Origin: Comamonas sp. B21-038
Lineage (GTDB): Bacteria > Pseudomonadota > Gammaproteobacteria > Burkholderiales > Burkholderiaceae_C
Length of the DNA stretch: 64,000 bases
Assembly (NCBI RefSeq): GCF_022387135.1
Contig: NZ_CP092462.1
Span: 2,356,001 to 2,420,000, forward strand
Direction of reading: 5' to 3'
Of the stretch, positions 55,201 through 64,000 are shown piece by piece. The notes under the pieces were generated by a model, which was not told where the DNA came from, did not search any database, and worked only from the letters and a program-made list of their open reading frames with translations. How positions within the stretch are numbered: position 1 is the stretch's first letter; each line of letters starts with the position of its first letter. A program made the position numbers and the translations under genes.

Positions 55201-57243
55201 TCATGCCTTTGGCAGCGAATCGGCCATCCAGGCCCGCATGCGCTCGAGCAGATCGACCCGGTGCGACGGCTTGCCGGACACCGCGAACGAATGGCTGCCT
55301 CCCGGATACAGCACCATCTCGGTTCTGGCCTGACCCAGGTAGGCCAGCTTCACATACAGCTCTTCGGTCTGCGAACGCGGGCAACGCTGGTCTTCCAGCC
55401 CCTGAATGAACAAGGTCGGTGCCGTCGCATGTTCGATCGAAAAGGTCGGCGACAGGCGGTAGACTGTGCGGCGGAAATCTTCCTGCGGCACGTCCATCGA
55501 ATAGGTATCCGAGTAGTACCCGCTGTCCGACGTGCCGAAATGGGATTCGATATTCGCGACAGGCGCACTGACAACGGCGGCTTTCAAGCTGCTCTCATGC
55601 GCGATGCTGTAGGCCGTCATGAATCCGCCATAGGAGTTGCCAGTCACTGCCACATGCGCGTCCACCAGGTCCTCCGCTTGGAGCTGACGGACAATATCCA
55701 GGTGCTGGGGCAGGTCCAGCTCGCCCCATTTGCCGCGCAGGCGGCCACAAAACGCTCTGCCGTAGCTGCTCGATCCCACCGCGTTCGCCGACACCACCGT
55801 CCAGCCCTGGGATGCCAGCATCTGCCAGTAAGCGTGCGATGCAAATGTCAGGTCCACATAGCTGGCAGGGCCGCCGTGAAAATCGAGCAGCAAGGGCCTG
55901 GTGGACGGAGCAAAACACCCCGATGCCTTGTCCGGACGCAATATCCAGGCATCCACAGACTCCTTGCCTCCGTTGCCATCGGGCACCTGAAAACGGCGGT
56001 ATTCGGCCACCAGCGCGTGCCGGTCATTCCGCCAGTCGTTGAAATGGCTGATGGCGCGTTCCTGCGCATCGCCGGGCCCTTGGAAATAGACTTCCTGCGG
56101 ATGCACCAGGTCTTCCCGCGTGTACGCCAGGCCATCGGCCTGAACCAGCGCGCCGACATGGAAATCTCCGCCCCGCAATATCCGGACCTCGCCCGCAGGT
56201 ATGGCTATCGAGGCGGCGCACTGCAGACCGTTTTTGACCTGCACAAAGCCCAGTGACCGCGAATCCTTGGACCAGCACAGATCGCCGGCCAGCACCTCCA
56301 GCGATGCGGACCCGAGGCCGCTGACCTTCTTGCTGTGCAGATCGATCAGCCACAGCCGGTTCTGGGCATCGCCGGCCTGCTCGGCCCCCATGAAGACGAT
56401 CCAGCGGCCATCGGGTGACCAGCTCGGCGAGGCGCTGTTGCTTTGCGCCACACTGAGGCGCTCGGACTGCGCAACCTGGCCGTCCTGCAAGTGCAGCAAC
56501 CAGATATCGGTGCAGTGGTATTCGTTGTCTGCCTCACGCGTCCTGGCAATGCAGATGCTGTTGCCGTCCGGGCTCCAGGCGGCCGCGCGCACATCGTAGT
56601 CACCTGCGGTCAGCTGCGTGGTCTGGCCGCCGGGCACCGCCACCAAAAACAGGTGGTTGCGGGTATGCAGCGTGTAGTCCCTGCCATCCATCTTGTACGG
56701 CAGCCGCCAGCAGCGCTGCGGCGCATTCAGATCCGGGGCTGCCCGGTGGGCGCCGTCGCGTTGGCGCGCACCTTCGCGGCCCGCGTCGGGGTCCACGGTG
56801 ACATTGCCCAGCGCCAGCAGTGCCTGGCCATCGGGGCGCCAGCGGATATCGTTGGCGCCACGGGCCAGGTTGGTGATCTGCCGGGCCTCACCGCCCTCAC
56901 CCGGCATCAGGTACAGCTGCGCGGTGCCATCACGCCGGTCCGACAGAGACGCGATCTGCCGGCCGTCCGGAGACCAGCGCGCCGCTGTATTCTTGGACTG
57001 CTCAGCCGTCAACTTCCGCGGTGCTGCCCCCGGTTCGGTGGGAAGCAGCCATATATCGGAGAGATAATCATCTTTGTCCTTGTCCGCATATTGGACTGTG
57101 CACAGCACCTGGTTATCTTGGGACATATCCAAGCCGGAGATAACCTGGTCAAGAAAAACATCATCGGGCGTGAAAGCATCGGGCATGGGATAGAACCTGG
57201 AAGCGATGAGGTCATCAAAAAGCGGCTTGGTAATGGCTACCAA
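55201..57243 (-). CDS. S9 family prolyl oligopeptidase-type serine peptidase
   Basis: This 680-residue cytoplasmic-looking enzyme has a beta-propeller N-terminal half (repeats such as AARWSPDGRQIASLSDR and AAWSPDGNSICIAR) and a C-terminal alpha/beta hydrolase domain. The catalytic Ser is about 537 in TGNSYGGFMTAY, the Asp lies in QGLEDQRCP and the His in PGGSHSFA. It should act as an acylaminoacyl- or oligopeptidase. TTG 57243 is chosen because the preceding ITKPLFDDLIASRF matches the usual N-terminal motif; an ATG at 57186 would trim 19 residues. It starts 12 bases after the small gene upstream. Confidence 0.9.
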   Translation of the reverse strand: MVAITKPLFDDLIASRFYPMPDAFTPDDVFLDQVISGLDMSQDNQVLCTVQYADKDKDDYLSDIWLLPTEPGAAPRKLTAEQSKNTAARWSPDGRQIASLSDRRDGTAQLYLMPGEGGEARQITNLARGANDIRWRPDGQALLALGNVTVDPDAGREGARQRDGAHRAAPDLNAPQRCWRLPYKMDGRDYTLHTRNHLFLVAVPGGQTTQLTAGDYDVRAAAWSPDGNSICIARTREADNEYHCTDIWLLHLQDGQVAQSERLSVAQSNSASPSWSPDGRWIVFMGAEQAGDAQNRLWLIDLHSKKVSGLGSASLEVLAGDLCWSKDSRSLGFVQVKNGLQCAASIAIPAGEVRILRGGDFHVGALVQADGLAYTREDLVHPQEVYFQGPGDAQERAISHFNDWRNDRHALVAEYRRFQVPDGNGGKESVDAWILRPDKASGCFAPSTRPLLLDFHGGPASYVDLTFASHAYWQMLASQGWTVVSANAVGSSSYGRAFCGRLRGKWGELDLPQHLDIVRQLQAEDLVDAHVAVTGNSYGGFMTAYSIAHESSLKAAVVSAPVANIESHFGTSDSGYYSDTYSMDVPQEDFRRTVYRLSPTFSIEHATAPTLFIQGLEDQRCPRSQTEELYVKLAYLGQARTEMVLYPGGSHSFAVSGKPSHRVDLLERMRAWMADSLPKA

Positions 57244-57255
57244 GCCGCAGGCCGC

Positions 57256-57435
57256 TTAGCGCTGCTGACTGCCTTTGTTGGCGTCGTTCCTGCTGCCTTC
57301 GCTCTTGTTGCCTTGCTGGTCTTGCTTGCGCTGGCTGCTGTCCTGGTTCTGCTGCTGCGCGCCGCCGCGTTGCTGCTCGGACTTGGCGTTGTTGTCCTGC
57401 TTCTGGTTCGTATCATTGCGATGTTGCTGGGTCAT
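57256..57435 (-). CDS. Small glutamine/asparagine-rich hydrophilic protein (family copy 3)
   Basis: This 59-residue protein (MTQQHRNDTNQKQDNNAKSE at the start, ending KGSQQR) is almost wholly Gln, Asn, Lys, Asp, Ser, Arg and Gly, with no hydrophobic residues to form a core. AGGAGAG lies five bases before the ATG at 57435. It ends 12 bases before the S9 peptidase start and may be co-transcribed with it. Composition and the SQQ ending link it with the small proteins at 31857 and 50753. It is not a shadow of another gene. Function unknown. Confidence 0.68.
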   Translation of the reverse strand: MTQQHRNDTNQKQDNNAKSEQQRGGAQQQNQDSSQRKQDQQGNKSEGSRNDANKGSQQR

Positions 57436-57623
57436 GATTCTCTCCTGGAGGAATTACCGAAAAGAGCTTCGGCACACCGATTAATGCAGGATCCATGCCA
57501 TGGGAACACGTCGAGGGAAACGCCGTTGTGCCGGGCTTTACTCCCGCAGCGGAGAGAAAGATTTGCAGAAACAATTGCAGGCTTGCGCATGAAACCACCA
57601 TGCCCCGGCAGTGCCTGCCCGCA

Positions 57624-58787
57624 TCAGGGCGTCAATATCACCTTGCGGCAATGGTCCTGCTGCTTGTCGAAAATCTCATAGCCCTTGACGATATCGGCCA
57701 AGGCCATGCGGTGGGAAATGATCACCTCGGGATGCATCGCGCCGCTGAGAATATGGCCCAGCAGCTCCGGCAGGTACTTTTGCACATGGGTCTGGCCCAT
57801 CTCGAAACACAGCCCCTTTTCAAACGCATCGCCGAACAGGAAGCCGTGGATGAACCCGGCATAGACCCCGGGAACGCTGACCACGCCGCCCCGGCGCGTG
57901 GCGGCAATGCACTGGCGCAGCGCCTTGCCGCTGGAGCCTTCGATCCTCAGGTTCGTCAGCAAGGTCTCGACCGCGCTGCCCTTGGCCTCAAAGCCCACGG
58001 CGTCGATCGTCGCGTCCACCCCCCGGCCCTTCGTCACTTCGAGGATGAAGTCGGCCGGATCGTCGATCTTGTCGAAATTGATCGGCGTGACACCGTAGGT
58101 CTGCCGCGCGAAATCGAGGCGCTCATCGTTGTCGTCGACCATGAAGATCCGCTCCGCACCGAGAAAACGGGCACACAGCGCCGCCATCAGGCCCACCGGC
58201 CCGGCGCCAAAAATGGCCAGCGATGAGCCCGGGCTCACACGCGCGTTCAGCGCCGCCTGGTAACCGGTCGGCAAAATATCGGACAGAAACAGCACCTGCT
58301 CATCGCTGAGGGCCGCCGGTATCACGATGGGCCCGGTATTGGCCTTGGGCACCCGCGCATATTCCGCCTGGCCGCCGGAATAGCCGCCGTAGAGGTGGCT
58401 GTAGCCGAACATGCCCGCGCCCGGCCGGAGTTTTTTCTTGTTGAGAATCGCCCCCCGCCCGGGGTTGGTCTCTTCGCAGGCGGCAAACAAGGCCTTGTCA
58501 CAGAAAAAGCACTCCCCACAGGCGATGACAAACGGCACCACCACGCGGTCGCCTCTCTGGACATGGCGCACTGCGGGCCCGACCTCCTGCACCACGCCCA
58601 TGAATTCGTGGCCCAGGATGTCCCCGGACTCCATGTCCGGAATCTTGCCCCGGTAGATATGCAGGTCCGAGCCGCAGATCGCCGTGGCGGTGACCTGGAT
58701 GATGATGTCCTCATCGTCGCGAAGAACGGGGTCGGGCATCGATTCGTAGCGCACATCCTTGGCAGCGTGGTAGGTCAAGGCTTTCAT
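57624..58787 (-). CDS. Zinc-dependent alcohol dehydrogenase
   Basis: This 387-residue medium-chain dehydrogenase has the catalytic zinc ligands Cys 38 ([12 protein letters not shown]) and His 60/Glu 61 (GHEFMGVV), four structural zinc cysteines at about 90, 93, 96 and 104 ([16 protein letters not shown]) and a nucleotide-binding [14 protein letters not shown] followed by MVDDNDERL. The length and [20 protein letters not shown] segment are those of the formaldehyde-dehydrogenase-like group often found with stress genes, such as PA2158 of Pseudomonas aeruginosa. Substrate is uncertain. It lies between an exported Pro-rich protein gene and the small Gln-rich gene. Confidence 0.9.
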   Translation of the reverse strand: MKALTYHAAKDVRYESMPDPVLRDDEDIIIQVTATAICGSDLHIYRGKIPDMESGDILGHEFMGVVQEVGPAVRHVQRGDRVVVPFVIACGECFFCDKALFAACEETNPGRGAILNKKKLRPGAGMFGYSHLYGGYSGGQAEYARVPKANTGPIVIPAALSDEQVLFLSDILPTGYQAALNARVSPGSSLAIFGAGPVGLMAALCARFLGAERIFMVDDNDERLDFARQTYGVTPINFDKIDDPADFILEVTKGRGVDATIDAVGFEAKGSAVETLLTNLRIEGSSGKALRQCIAATRRGGVVSVPGVYAGFIHGFLFGDAFEKGLCFEMGQTHVQKYLPELLGHILSGAMHPEVIISHRMALADIVKGYEIFDKQQDHCRKVILTP

Positions 58788-58828
58788 AGGGGGTTTCCTT
58801 CGGTGTCGAGGTTCTTGGGGGCCGGGGT

Positions 58829-59251
58829 TCAGCGGACGGGGGCAGGTACAGGGGTCCGTCCGGGAGCGGGTCGGTCAGGCGGTGCGCCGGGGGCACCGTT
58901 GGCCGCAGGGGCAGCAGGTGCCGTGGACGCATCCGGAATGCCATCGCGGTCGGGCTGCGGCACAGCCAGGCGCCCAGATGCGTCGTGGTCCGGGCGCGTG
59001 TCATGCCGCCTGTCGGCATCGGGAAGCGTCTGGCGGCTGCCATCGGGTTCCGGATCGGTGCTGCGGGGGGCCGGAACAGCGGGGCGCTCCGGCACCCGGC
59101 GCTCGGGCGTCCGGTCGATGATCGCGCCATGCGACGCATCCGCGTCGGGGGCCGCAGCAGCCGCTTGGGCATACCCCAGCGGTGGCAGCAGCGCCGCCGC
59201 CAGTCCCAGCACGGCAGCGAGGAAGGGTGCACGGTCATAAGAAGGGGTCAT
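58829..59251 (-). CDS. Exported Pro/Ala/Asp-rich low-complexity protein
   Basis: This 140-residue protein has a signal peptide ([20 protein letters not shown], cleaved near 29) and a mature part of Pro, Ala, Asp and Arg ([20 protein letters not shown]; ends RTPVPAPVR). It should be disordered in the periplasm. AGGAGA precedes ATG 59251. It is divergent from katE, 264 bases apart, and 41 bases upstream of the dehydrogenase gene. No family is recognised. It resembles in style the lipoprotein at 54678-55115. Confidence 0.7.
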   Translation of the reverse strand: MTPSYDRAPFLAAVLGLAAALLPPLGYAQAAAAAPDADASHGAIIDRTPERRVPERPAVPAPRSTDPEPDGSRQTLPDADRRHDTRPDHDASGRLAVPQPDRDGIPDASTAPAAPAANGAPGAPPDRPAPGRTPVPAPVR

Positions 59252-59515
59252 AGGGCTCTCCTGGGTGATGCAGGGCATAGATCCTCGACATGCCACCGGC
59301 AATTGGCGTGCCTGGCCGCGAGGAGATGGGTTCTGCCTTGGTTTCTGCCGCCGCAGGCCCGCAGGCACGGCATTTGCCCTGTGTGGGGAGCCGTCCGTTG
59401 CCGCAAGCCTCTTGTGGCATGCGGTACAGGCAGATGCCTAACAGGCCGAAGGCGCCGTCGCGCTCTGTGACCCGCTCGCGGGCCTGCTCTTCCCTCCCCC
59501 ATGAAAAGGTGTTCC

Positions 59516-61915
59516 ATGCCCAAAACCACTGATTCCGTGTCCAGCCCCAGCACCCAAGCCGCACCTGCGCGCAATACGGACAGCGGGCCGGCTGCCAGCG
59601 GGGCGGCCGATCTGCTGTCGCTCAAAGCAGCGCAAACCGAGGAACTGGCCGCAGCCCGCCCCTACAACCCCAACAAGGCGGGCGAGCATGGCTTCGACAG
59701 CGGCCTCAGCCCGGCGCCCGGCGCACATGCCGATGCGCCATCCCGGCTTCCCACCGCCAGCACGCTGTCGGAGCTGGAAACCTCGGCCAAGACCGGCAGC
59801 ATCGCGCCCGCTGGCACGAACGCGACCATCGGCACGCTCGACCGGGTGCGCGTGGACTCCGAGGGCCAGGTCCTGACCACCAACCAGGGGGTGCCGGTTG
59901 CCGACAACCAGAACTCGCTCAAATATGGCGAGCGAGGTCCAGCGCTGCTGGAGGACTTCATCCTGCGCGAGAAGATCACGCACTTCGACCATGAGCGCAT
60001 TCCTGAGCGCATCGTCCATGCCCGAGGCTCTGGGGCCCATGGCTATTTCGAGTGCTACGAGCCGCTGACCGACCTGACGCGTGCGGCGCCTTTTCAGAAG
60101 GCCGGCAAGGTCACCCCGGTCTTCGTGCGCTTTTCAACGGTGCAGGGAGAACGCGGCTCCAAGGACACGGCCCGCGATGTGCGAGGCTTTGCCGTCAAGT
60201 TCTATACCAACGAAGGCAACTGGGACCTGGTCGGCAACAACATGCCGGTGTTCTTCATCCAGGATGCGATGAAGTTTCCCGACCTGGTCCATGCCGTCAA
60301 GCCCGAGCCCCACCACCAGATGCCCCAGGCCGCCAGTGCGCACGACACGTTCTGGGACTTTGTGTCGCTGATGCCCGAGTCCACCCACATGCTGATGTGG
60401 CTGATGTCGGACCGGGCAATACCGCGCAGCTATGCGACGATGCAGGGCTTCGGGGTGCACACCTTCCGTCTGGTCAATGCCGAAGGGCAGTCGGTGTTTG
60501 TCAAATTCCACTGGACGCCGATGGCCGGCACGCATTCCCTGGTGTGGGACGAAGCACTGAAGATCTCCGGCGCCGATCCCGACTACCACCGCCGCGATCT
60601 GTGGGAGCGCATCGAGGCCGGCGCCTACCCCGAGTACGAACTCGGCGTGCAGGTCTTCACCGAGGAAGAAGCCGATGGCTTCAGCTTCGACATCCTGGAT
60701 GCCACCAAGATCATCCCGGAAGAGCTGGTGCCTGTGCGCCCCGTCGGGCGCATGGTGCTCAACCGCAACCCGGACAACTTCTTTGCCGAGACCGAACAGG
60801 TCGCGTTCTGCGCCGCCCATGTGATCCCGGGCATCGACTTCTCCAACGACCCGCTGTTGGCCGGCCGCATCCACTCCTATGTGGACACCCAGATATCTCG
60901 GCTGGGCGGCCCCAATTTCCATGAAATCCCGATCAATGCACCGGTCGTGCAGGTGCACAACAACCAGCGCGATGGCATGCACCGGCAGGCCATTGCGCGG
61001 GGCAAGGTCGCCTATGAGCCCAATTCGCTGGCCGGTGGCTGCCCGTTCCAGGCGGGCGCCGCGCAGGGCTTTGTCTCGGTGCCGGCGCGCATGCAGGCGC
61101 AGGAGGCCCAAGGCAAGGTGCGCGCCAAACCGGAGAAGTTTGCCGACCACTACACGCAGGCCAAGCTGTTCTTCGATAGCCAAAGCCCGGTCGAGCAGGC
61201 CCATATTGCTGCCGCCTTCCGTTTCGAGCTGAGCAAGGTGACGGTGCCCGCCATCCGCGAGCGCATGGTCTCGTCGCTGCGCAATGTCTCCGACGCGCTG
61301 GCCATGCAGGTCGCCCAGGGGTTGGGCATCGCGGCGCTGCCCGAGGCCATGCCGCTGGCGCTGGTGCAACCTGCCACGCCCGAGGTGTTGCAGTCGCCCG
61401 CGCTGTCGCTGGTCTCGCGCCCCGGCGAGATGCATATCCAGGGCCGCAAGGTCGCCATCCTGGTGGCGGACGGCTCCGATGGAGAGAGCGCCGTCGCATT
61501 GCACCAGGCGCTGTTTGCGCAGGGCGCGGTGCCCCGCTTTGTCGCGCCGCGCATCGGCCCGGTGGCAACCGCTGACGGCGTCGCGATCGATGCCGATGCA
61601 TCGCTGGAAAACGAGCCGAGCTTTCTGTTCGACGCGCTGGCGCTGGCCAATGGGGATGCAGGGGTGCAGGCGCTGGCCGCCAATGGCTATACCGCCGAGT
61701 ACATCCTGAACCAGTACCGCCATTGCAAGCCCATCCTGGTGATGCCCGATGCCTCGGCGCTGATGCAGATGGCCAAGATTCCGACGTCGCTGCCCAGCGG
61801 CGAGCAGGACCCTGGGGTGGTGATGGGTGCGACGGCCTCCGATTTCGAGGACTTCGTCAGCGCGATCACCCAGCATCGCCATTTCGAACGCGAGAGCGAT
61901 CCACCGCGTGTGTAA
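59516..61915 (+). CDS. katE: Large-subunit monofunctional catalase, KatE/HPII type
   Basis: This 799-residue haem catalase breaks down hydrogen peroxide. The distal His is about 168 ([15 protein letters not shown]), the Asn about 241-242 ([15 protein letters not shown]) and the proximal Tyr lies in [17 protein letters not shown] Pro/Ala-rich N-terminal extension precedes the core, and a C-terminal flavodoxin/GATase-like domain begins at about 635 ([18 protein letters not shown]), both marks of the large-subunit class. ATG 59516 with AAGG is preferred over ATG 59501. In other bacteria this catalase is RpoS-dependent, matching the island context. Confidence 0.95.
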   Translation: MPKTTDSVSSPSTQAAPARNTDSGPAASGAADLLSLKAAQTEELAAARPYNPNKAGEHGFDSGLSPAPGAHADAPSRLPTASTLSELETSAKTGSIAPAGTNATIGTLDRVRVDSEGQVLTTNQGVPVADNQNSLKYGERGPALLEDFILREKITHFDHERIPERIVHARGSGAHGYFECYEPLTDLTRAAPFQKAGKVTPVFVRFSTVQGERGSKDTARDVRGFAVKFYTNEGNWDLVGNNMPVFFIQDAMKFPDLVHAVKPEPHHQMPQAASAHDTFWDFVSLMPESTHMLMWLMSDRAIPRSYATMQGFGVHTFRLVNAEGQSVFVKFHWTPMAGTHSLVWDEALKISGADPDYHRRDLWERIEAGAYPEYELGVQVFTEEEADGFSFDILDATKIIPEELVPVRPVGRMVLNRNPDNFFAETEQVAFCAAHVIPGIDFSNDPLLAGRIHSYVDTQISRLGGPNFHEIPINAPVVQVHNNQRDGMHRQAIARGKVAYEPNSLAGGCPFQAGAAQGFVSVPARMQAQEAQGKVRAKPEKFADHYTQAKLFFDSQSPVEQAHIAAAFRFELSKVTVPAIRERMVSSLRNVSDALAMQVAQGLGIAALPEAMPLALVQPATPEVLQSPALSLVSRPGEMHIQGRKVAILVADGSDGESAVALHQALFAQGAVPRFVAPRIGPVATADGVAIDADASLENEPSFLFDALALANGDAGVQALAANGYTAEYILNQYRHCKPILVMPDASALMQMAKIPTSLPSGEQDPGVVMGATASDFEDFVSAITQHRHFERESDPPRV

Positions 61916-62022
61916 GCGCCGGGCAGGCTGGCCGGCGGACCCGGCCGGCCTGCGCCCTGCGCTGGCGCACGCCCGCCACAGAACCGGATATTCCGCTTCG
62001 ACAGGCATTTTTGCAGGAGCAC

Positions 62023-63027
62023 ATGATGACTTATCTCCCTCTTGATGGCTATCCATCCGGCTTCCTGCCGTCCCGCGCGGCGCAGCCCGTACTCGTCGTG
62101 GGCGATGGCATGCTTGACCGCTACTGGGACGGCCAGGTGGACCGCATCTCCCCAGAGGCGCCGGTGCCGGTCCTGTCGATGCACCATGAGTGGCAACGCG
62201 CAGGGGGCGCGGCGAATGTGGCTGCCAATCTGGCGTCGCTCGGCAGTGTCTCCACCCTGGTCACCTGGCTGGGTGGCGATGCAGCGGGTGACCAGTTGAG
62301 CGGTCTCATTGAGGCGGCCGGTGTGACCCTGAAGGCCGTACGCAGCCCGCAGGCGACGACGACCCAGAAGATCCGGGCCGTCTGCAGCCACCACCAGCTG
62401 CTGCGCGTCGACATTGAGCAGCCCATTCCGCCGGACGCGCTGCAGGCGCTGTGCGCGCTGGTGGCCGAGCTGCTGCCGCAACACCCCTGGGTGGTGCTGA
62501 GCGATTACCACAAAGGCGTGCTGGCCCAGTGCGACCAGCTGCTGCAACAGGCCCGGCAACAGGGCTGCCAGGTGCTGGTGGACCCCAAGGGCAGCTGCTT
62601 TGACCAGTATGCCGGTGCCTGGCTGCTCAAACCCAATGAAAAGGAAGCGGCTGCCGTCACCGGCAGCTGGAGCGATGACACCGAGTTCGCCTCTCTGATG
62701 GAAGCGCTGCGGGCGCGGCTGCGCCTGGAGCATCTGCTCGTGACCCGGGGGAGCCGGGGCATGTCACTGTTCAGCGCCGGCCAGCCTGCGGTGCACATCG
62801 CGTCGGCAGCGCATGAGGTGTTCGATGTCAGCGGCGCGGGCGACACGGTGCTGGCCGCGCTGGCGGCCTGCCTGGCGGCAGGCGAGCCGTTGCACGATGC
62901 GGTGCGGGGCGCCAATGCCGCTGCTGGCCTCGCGGTAGCCAAGTTCGGTACCGCCGTAGTGACAGAAGCGGAGCTGCTGCAGGCGCGGGCCCAAACTGCC
63001 CGCAAGGCGCGGTTGCCGGCGCACTGA
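62023..63027 (+). CDS. PfkB-family sugar kinase resembling heptose-7-phosphate kinase (RfaE1/HldE N-domain)
   Basis: This 334-residue ribokinase-fold enzyme resembles the kinase half of HldE, which phosphorylates D-glycero-D-manno-heptose-7-phosphate for LPS core. Seen are VLVVGDGMLDRYWDGQVDRI, APVPVL, QRAGGAANVAANLASLG, WLLKPNEKEAAAVTG and the catalytic DVSGAGDTVLAALA. No adenylyltransferase domain follows and no other heptose gene is adjacent, so it may be a paralogue acting on another sugar. GCAGGAGCAC precedes ATG 62023. It lies 107 bases after katE. Confidence 0.88.
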   Translation: MMTYLPLDGYPSGFLPSRAAQPVLVVGDGMLDRYWDGQVDRISPEAPVPVLSMHHEWQRAGGAANVAANLASLGSVSTLVTWLGGDAAGDQLSGLIEAAGVTLKAVRSPQATTTQKIRAVCSHHQLLRVDIEQPIPPDALQALCALVAELLPQHPWVVLSDYHKGVLAQCDQLLQQARQQGCQVLVDPKGSCFDQYAGAWLLKPNEKEAAAVTGSWSDDTEFASLMEALRARLRLEHLLVTRGSRGMSLFSAGQPAVHIASAAHEVFDVSGAGDTVLAALAACLAAGEPLHDAVRGANAAAGLAVAKFGTAVVTEAELLQARAQTARKARLPAH

Positions 63028-63419
63028 CACCCCCCTACCGCCCGCGCAGCGCATGCCGTGGGCACCTGACAGTTGGATGGCATGGCATTCACGACGCGCA
63101 ATGGCGCCGTGCCCACCCGACAGCAGCCACACTATCGGTCCGCTGCCTATGTAGCTATAAACAATCGTTATAGATTTTACGAATAAAAATACCTAGCGCC
63201 ACCGCAGCCGCCTGCCCCAGGGTCTTCGCCTGCCAGCACACCATGCGATAGCGCCTCCTGTAGCCAGCGTCAGTTGCGGGACAGGATTCTCCAGATTTCT
63301 CCTACAAGGCAAATAGCATCTTCACCTAAATTGACACTTTTTCACACAGTCTGTCGCCGCCTTCGGTGCCATCATGACAGTGTTGATTTGTCTGTGGGGG
63401 TCGTGGAGGAACGAGGGTT
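63028..63419. other. Intergenic region upstream of the NtrC-type regulator
   Basis: These 392 bases hold no credible gene. The middle, 63145-63200, is AT-rich and contains the short inverted repeat CTATAA (63155-63160) and TTATAG (63168-63173). The promoter of the downstream regulator is expected here. I see no clear sigma-54 -24/-12 element. Confidence 0.45.
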
Positions 63420-64000
63420 ATGAAGCATGTATTGATCGTCGATGACGATACCGACTCGGCAGCCAGTATGCGGGCCTTGATCGCCGACGATGATTTTTCG
63501 GTCGCCGTGGCGCACAGCTTGCGCGACGCGCGGCGCCAGATGGCGCTGCAGCAACCGGCGCTGGTATTGCTGGACATCCAGCTGCCTGACGGCAGTGGTA
63601 TGGACCTGCTCAAGGACGCCGACGTCGTCGGTGATGCGTTGGTGGTGCTGGTCACCGGCCATGCCAGCCTGGACACCTCGATCGCGGCCCTGCGCCATGG
63701 CGCTACCGATTACCTGGTCAAGCCGGTGCAGTTTCCCCGGTTGAAAAAAATTCTGGCGCAGCTGACCGCGTTGTCACCCGCGTCCCGCCCGCTGAGCGCC
63801 GAAGCGCGCGATGCGGCACTGGCGCCCACGATGACCGCGCAGGGCCAGTTTGGGCGGCTGTGGGGCCGCGCGCCTGTGATGCAGCGCATCTATGCGCAGA
63901 TTGCCCGCGTGGCTCCCACGTCCATCACGGTCTTCATCACCGGAGAGAGTGGGACCGGCAAGGAGATGGCGGCGCAGACCCTGCATGACAGGAGTGCCCG
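63420..64000 (+). CDS. NtrC-family sigma-54-dependent response regulator, N-terminal part
   Basis: The first 193 codons are present; the gene runs off the window. The receiver domain has VLIVDDDTDSA and phosphoacceptor Asp at about 58 (LVLLDIQLPDGSGMD), then a linker and the start of the AAA+ domain with Walker A GESGTGKEMAAQ. It should activate sigma-54 promoters when phosphorylated. GAGG lies close before ATG 63420. Its kinase is not in the window. The class is certain, the targets are not. Confidence 0.92.
   Translation, partial: MKHVLIVDDDTDSAASMRALIADDDFSVAVAHSLRDARRQMALQQPALVLLDIQLPDGSGMDLLKDADVVGDALVVLVTGHASLDTSIAALRHGATDYLVKPVQFPRLKKILAQLTALSPASRPLSAEARDAALAPTMTAQGQFGRLWGRAPVMQRIYAQIARVAPTSITVFITGESGTGKEMAAQTLHDRSA

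Noticed and set aside
60134..62056. A 640-codon open frame on the minus strand
   Set aside because: It is antisense to katE, whose catalytic residues are all visible on the plus strand.

Overview
The window is about 64 kb of GC-rich bacterial chromosome. Gene content and protein style point to a betaproteobacterium of the Comamonadaceae (Comamonas/Delftia-like). Evidence is the methylcitrate cluster of the prpC-acnD-prpF type with a divergent ScfR/RamB-like regulator, and a DUF11-repeat surface protein with a C-terminal tail resembling the IPTL-type sorting signals common in this family. This placement is an inference. No rRNA, tRNA, CRISPR array, insertion sequence or phage gene was seen.

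Region 1 (1-6.6 kb, all minus) holds an RND efflux operon (GbsR/MarR-type repressor, NodT-type outer membrane lipoprotein, adaptor lipoprotein, and an inner membrane pump cut by the window edge). A perfect 11-bp inverted repeat lies in front of the repressor. Next comes a NarL-type two-component pair with an unrecognised 276-residue protein encoded between response regulator and kinase.

Region 2 (6.7-17.8 kb) is a propionate/2-methylcitrate operon (hotdog thioesterase, PrpC, AcnD, PrpF, PrpB-like lyase). It is divergent from a ScfR/RamB-like regulator, and the shared promoter region carries 9-bp repeats in both orientations. A LysR regulator divergent from a GNAT acetyltransferase and a 14-TM MFS exporter follows.

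Region 3 (17.8-27.2 kb, all minus) is a seven-gene operon: a four-domain rhodanese, a Tat-exported family-5 binding protein, two permeases, a double ATPase and two flavin-dependent oxygenase-type enzymes (NtaA/SnaA-like and SfnC/DszC-like). Together they look like an organosulfur scavenging pathway. Region 4 (27.4-31.5 kb) has a lipid A phosphoethanolamine transferase facing a PmrB/PmrA-like two-component pair, then a decayed MFS fragment.

Region 5 (31.8-64 kb) reads as a stress-survival island. It contains Ku and LigD for end joining, trehalose synthesis (OtsB-OtsA) and a tightly overlapping four-gene cluster of unknown product (acyl-CoA dehydrogenase-like, PIG-L deacetylase, NodS-like methyltransferase, family 2 glycosyltransferase). 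It also has a frameshifted giant DUF11 surface protein, a GAF-GAF hybrid histidine kinase, DUF4142 protein, S9 peptidase, Zn alcohol dehydrogenase, large catalase KatE, a PfkB-type sugar kinase resembling RfaE1, and the start of an NtrC-type regulator. Scattered through it are many very small hydrophilic proteins, each with its own strong ribosome binding site. Three of them form an apparent glutamine-rich family that usual length cut-offs would miss. Several gene types recur in the RpoS-linked PA2134-PA2190 region of Pseudomonas aeruginosa (Ku, LigD, KatE, a Zn alcohol dehydrogenase), which supports the stress-island reading.
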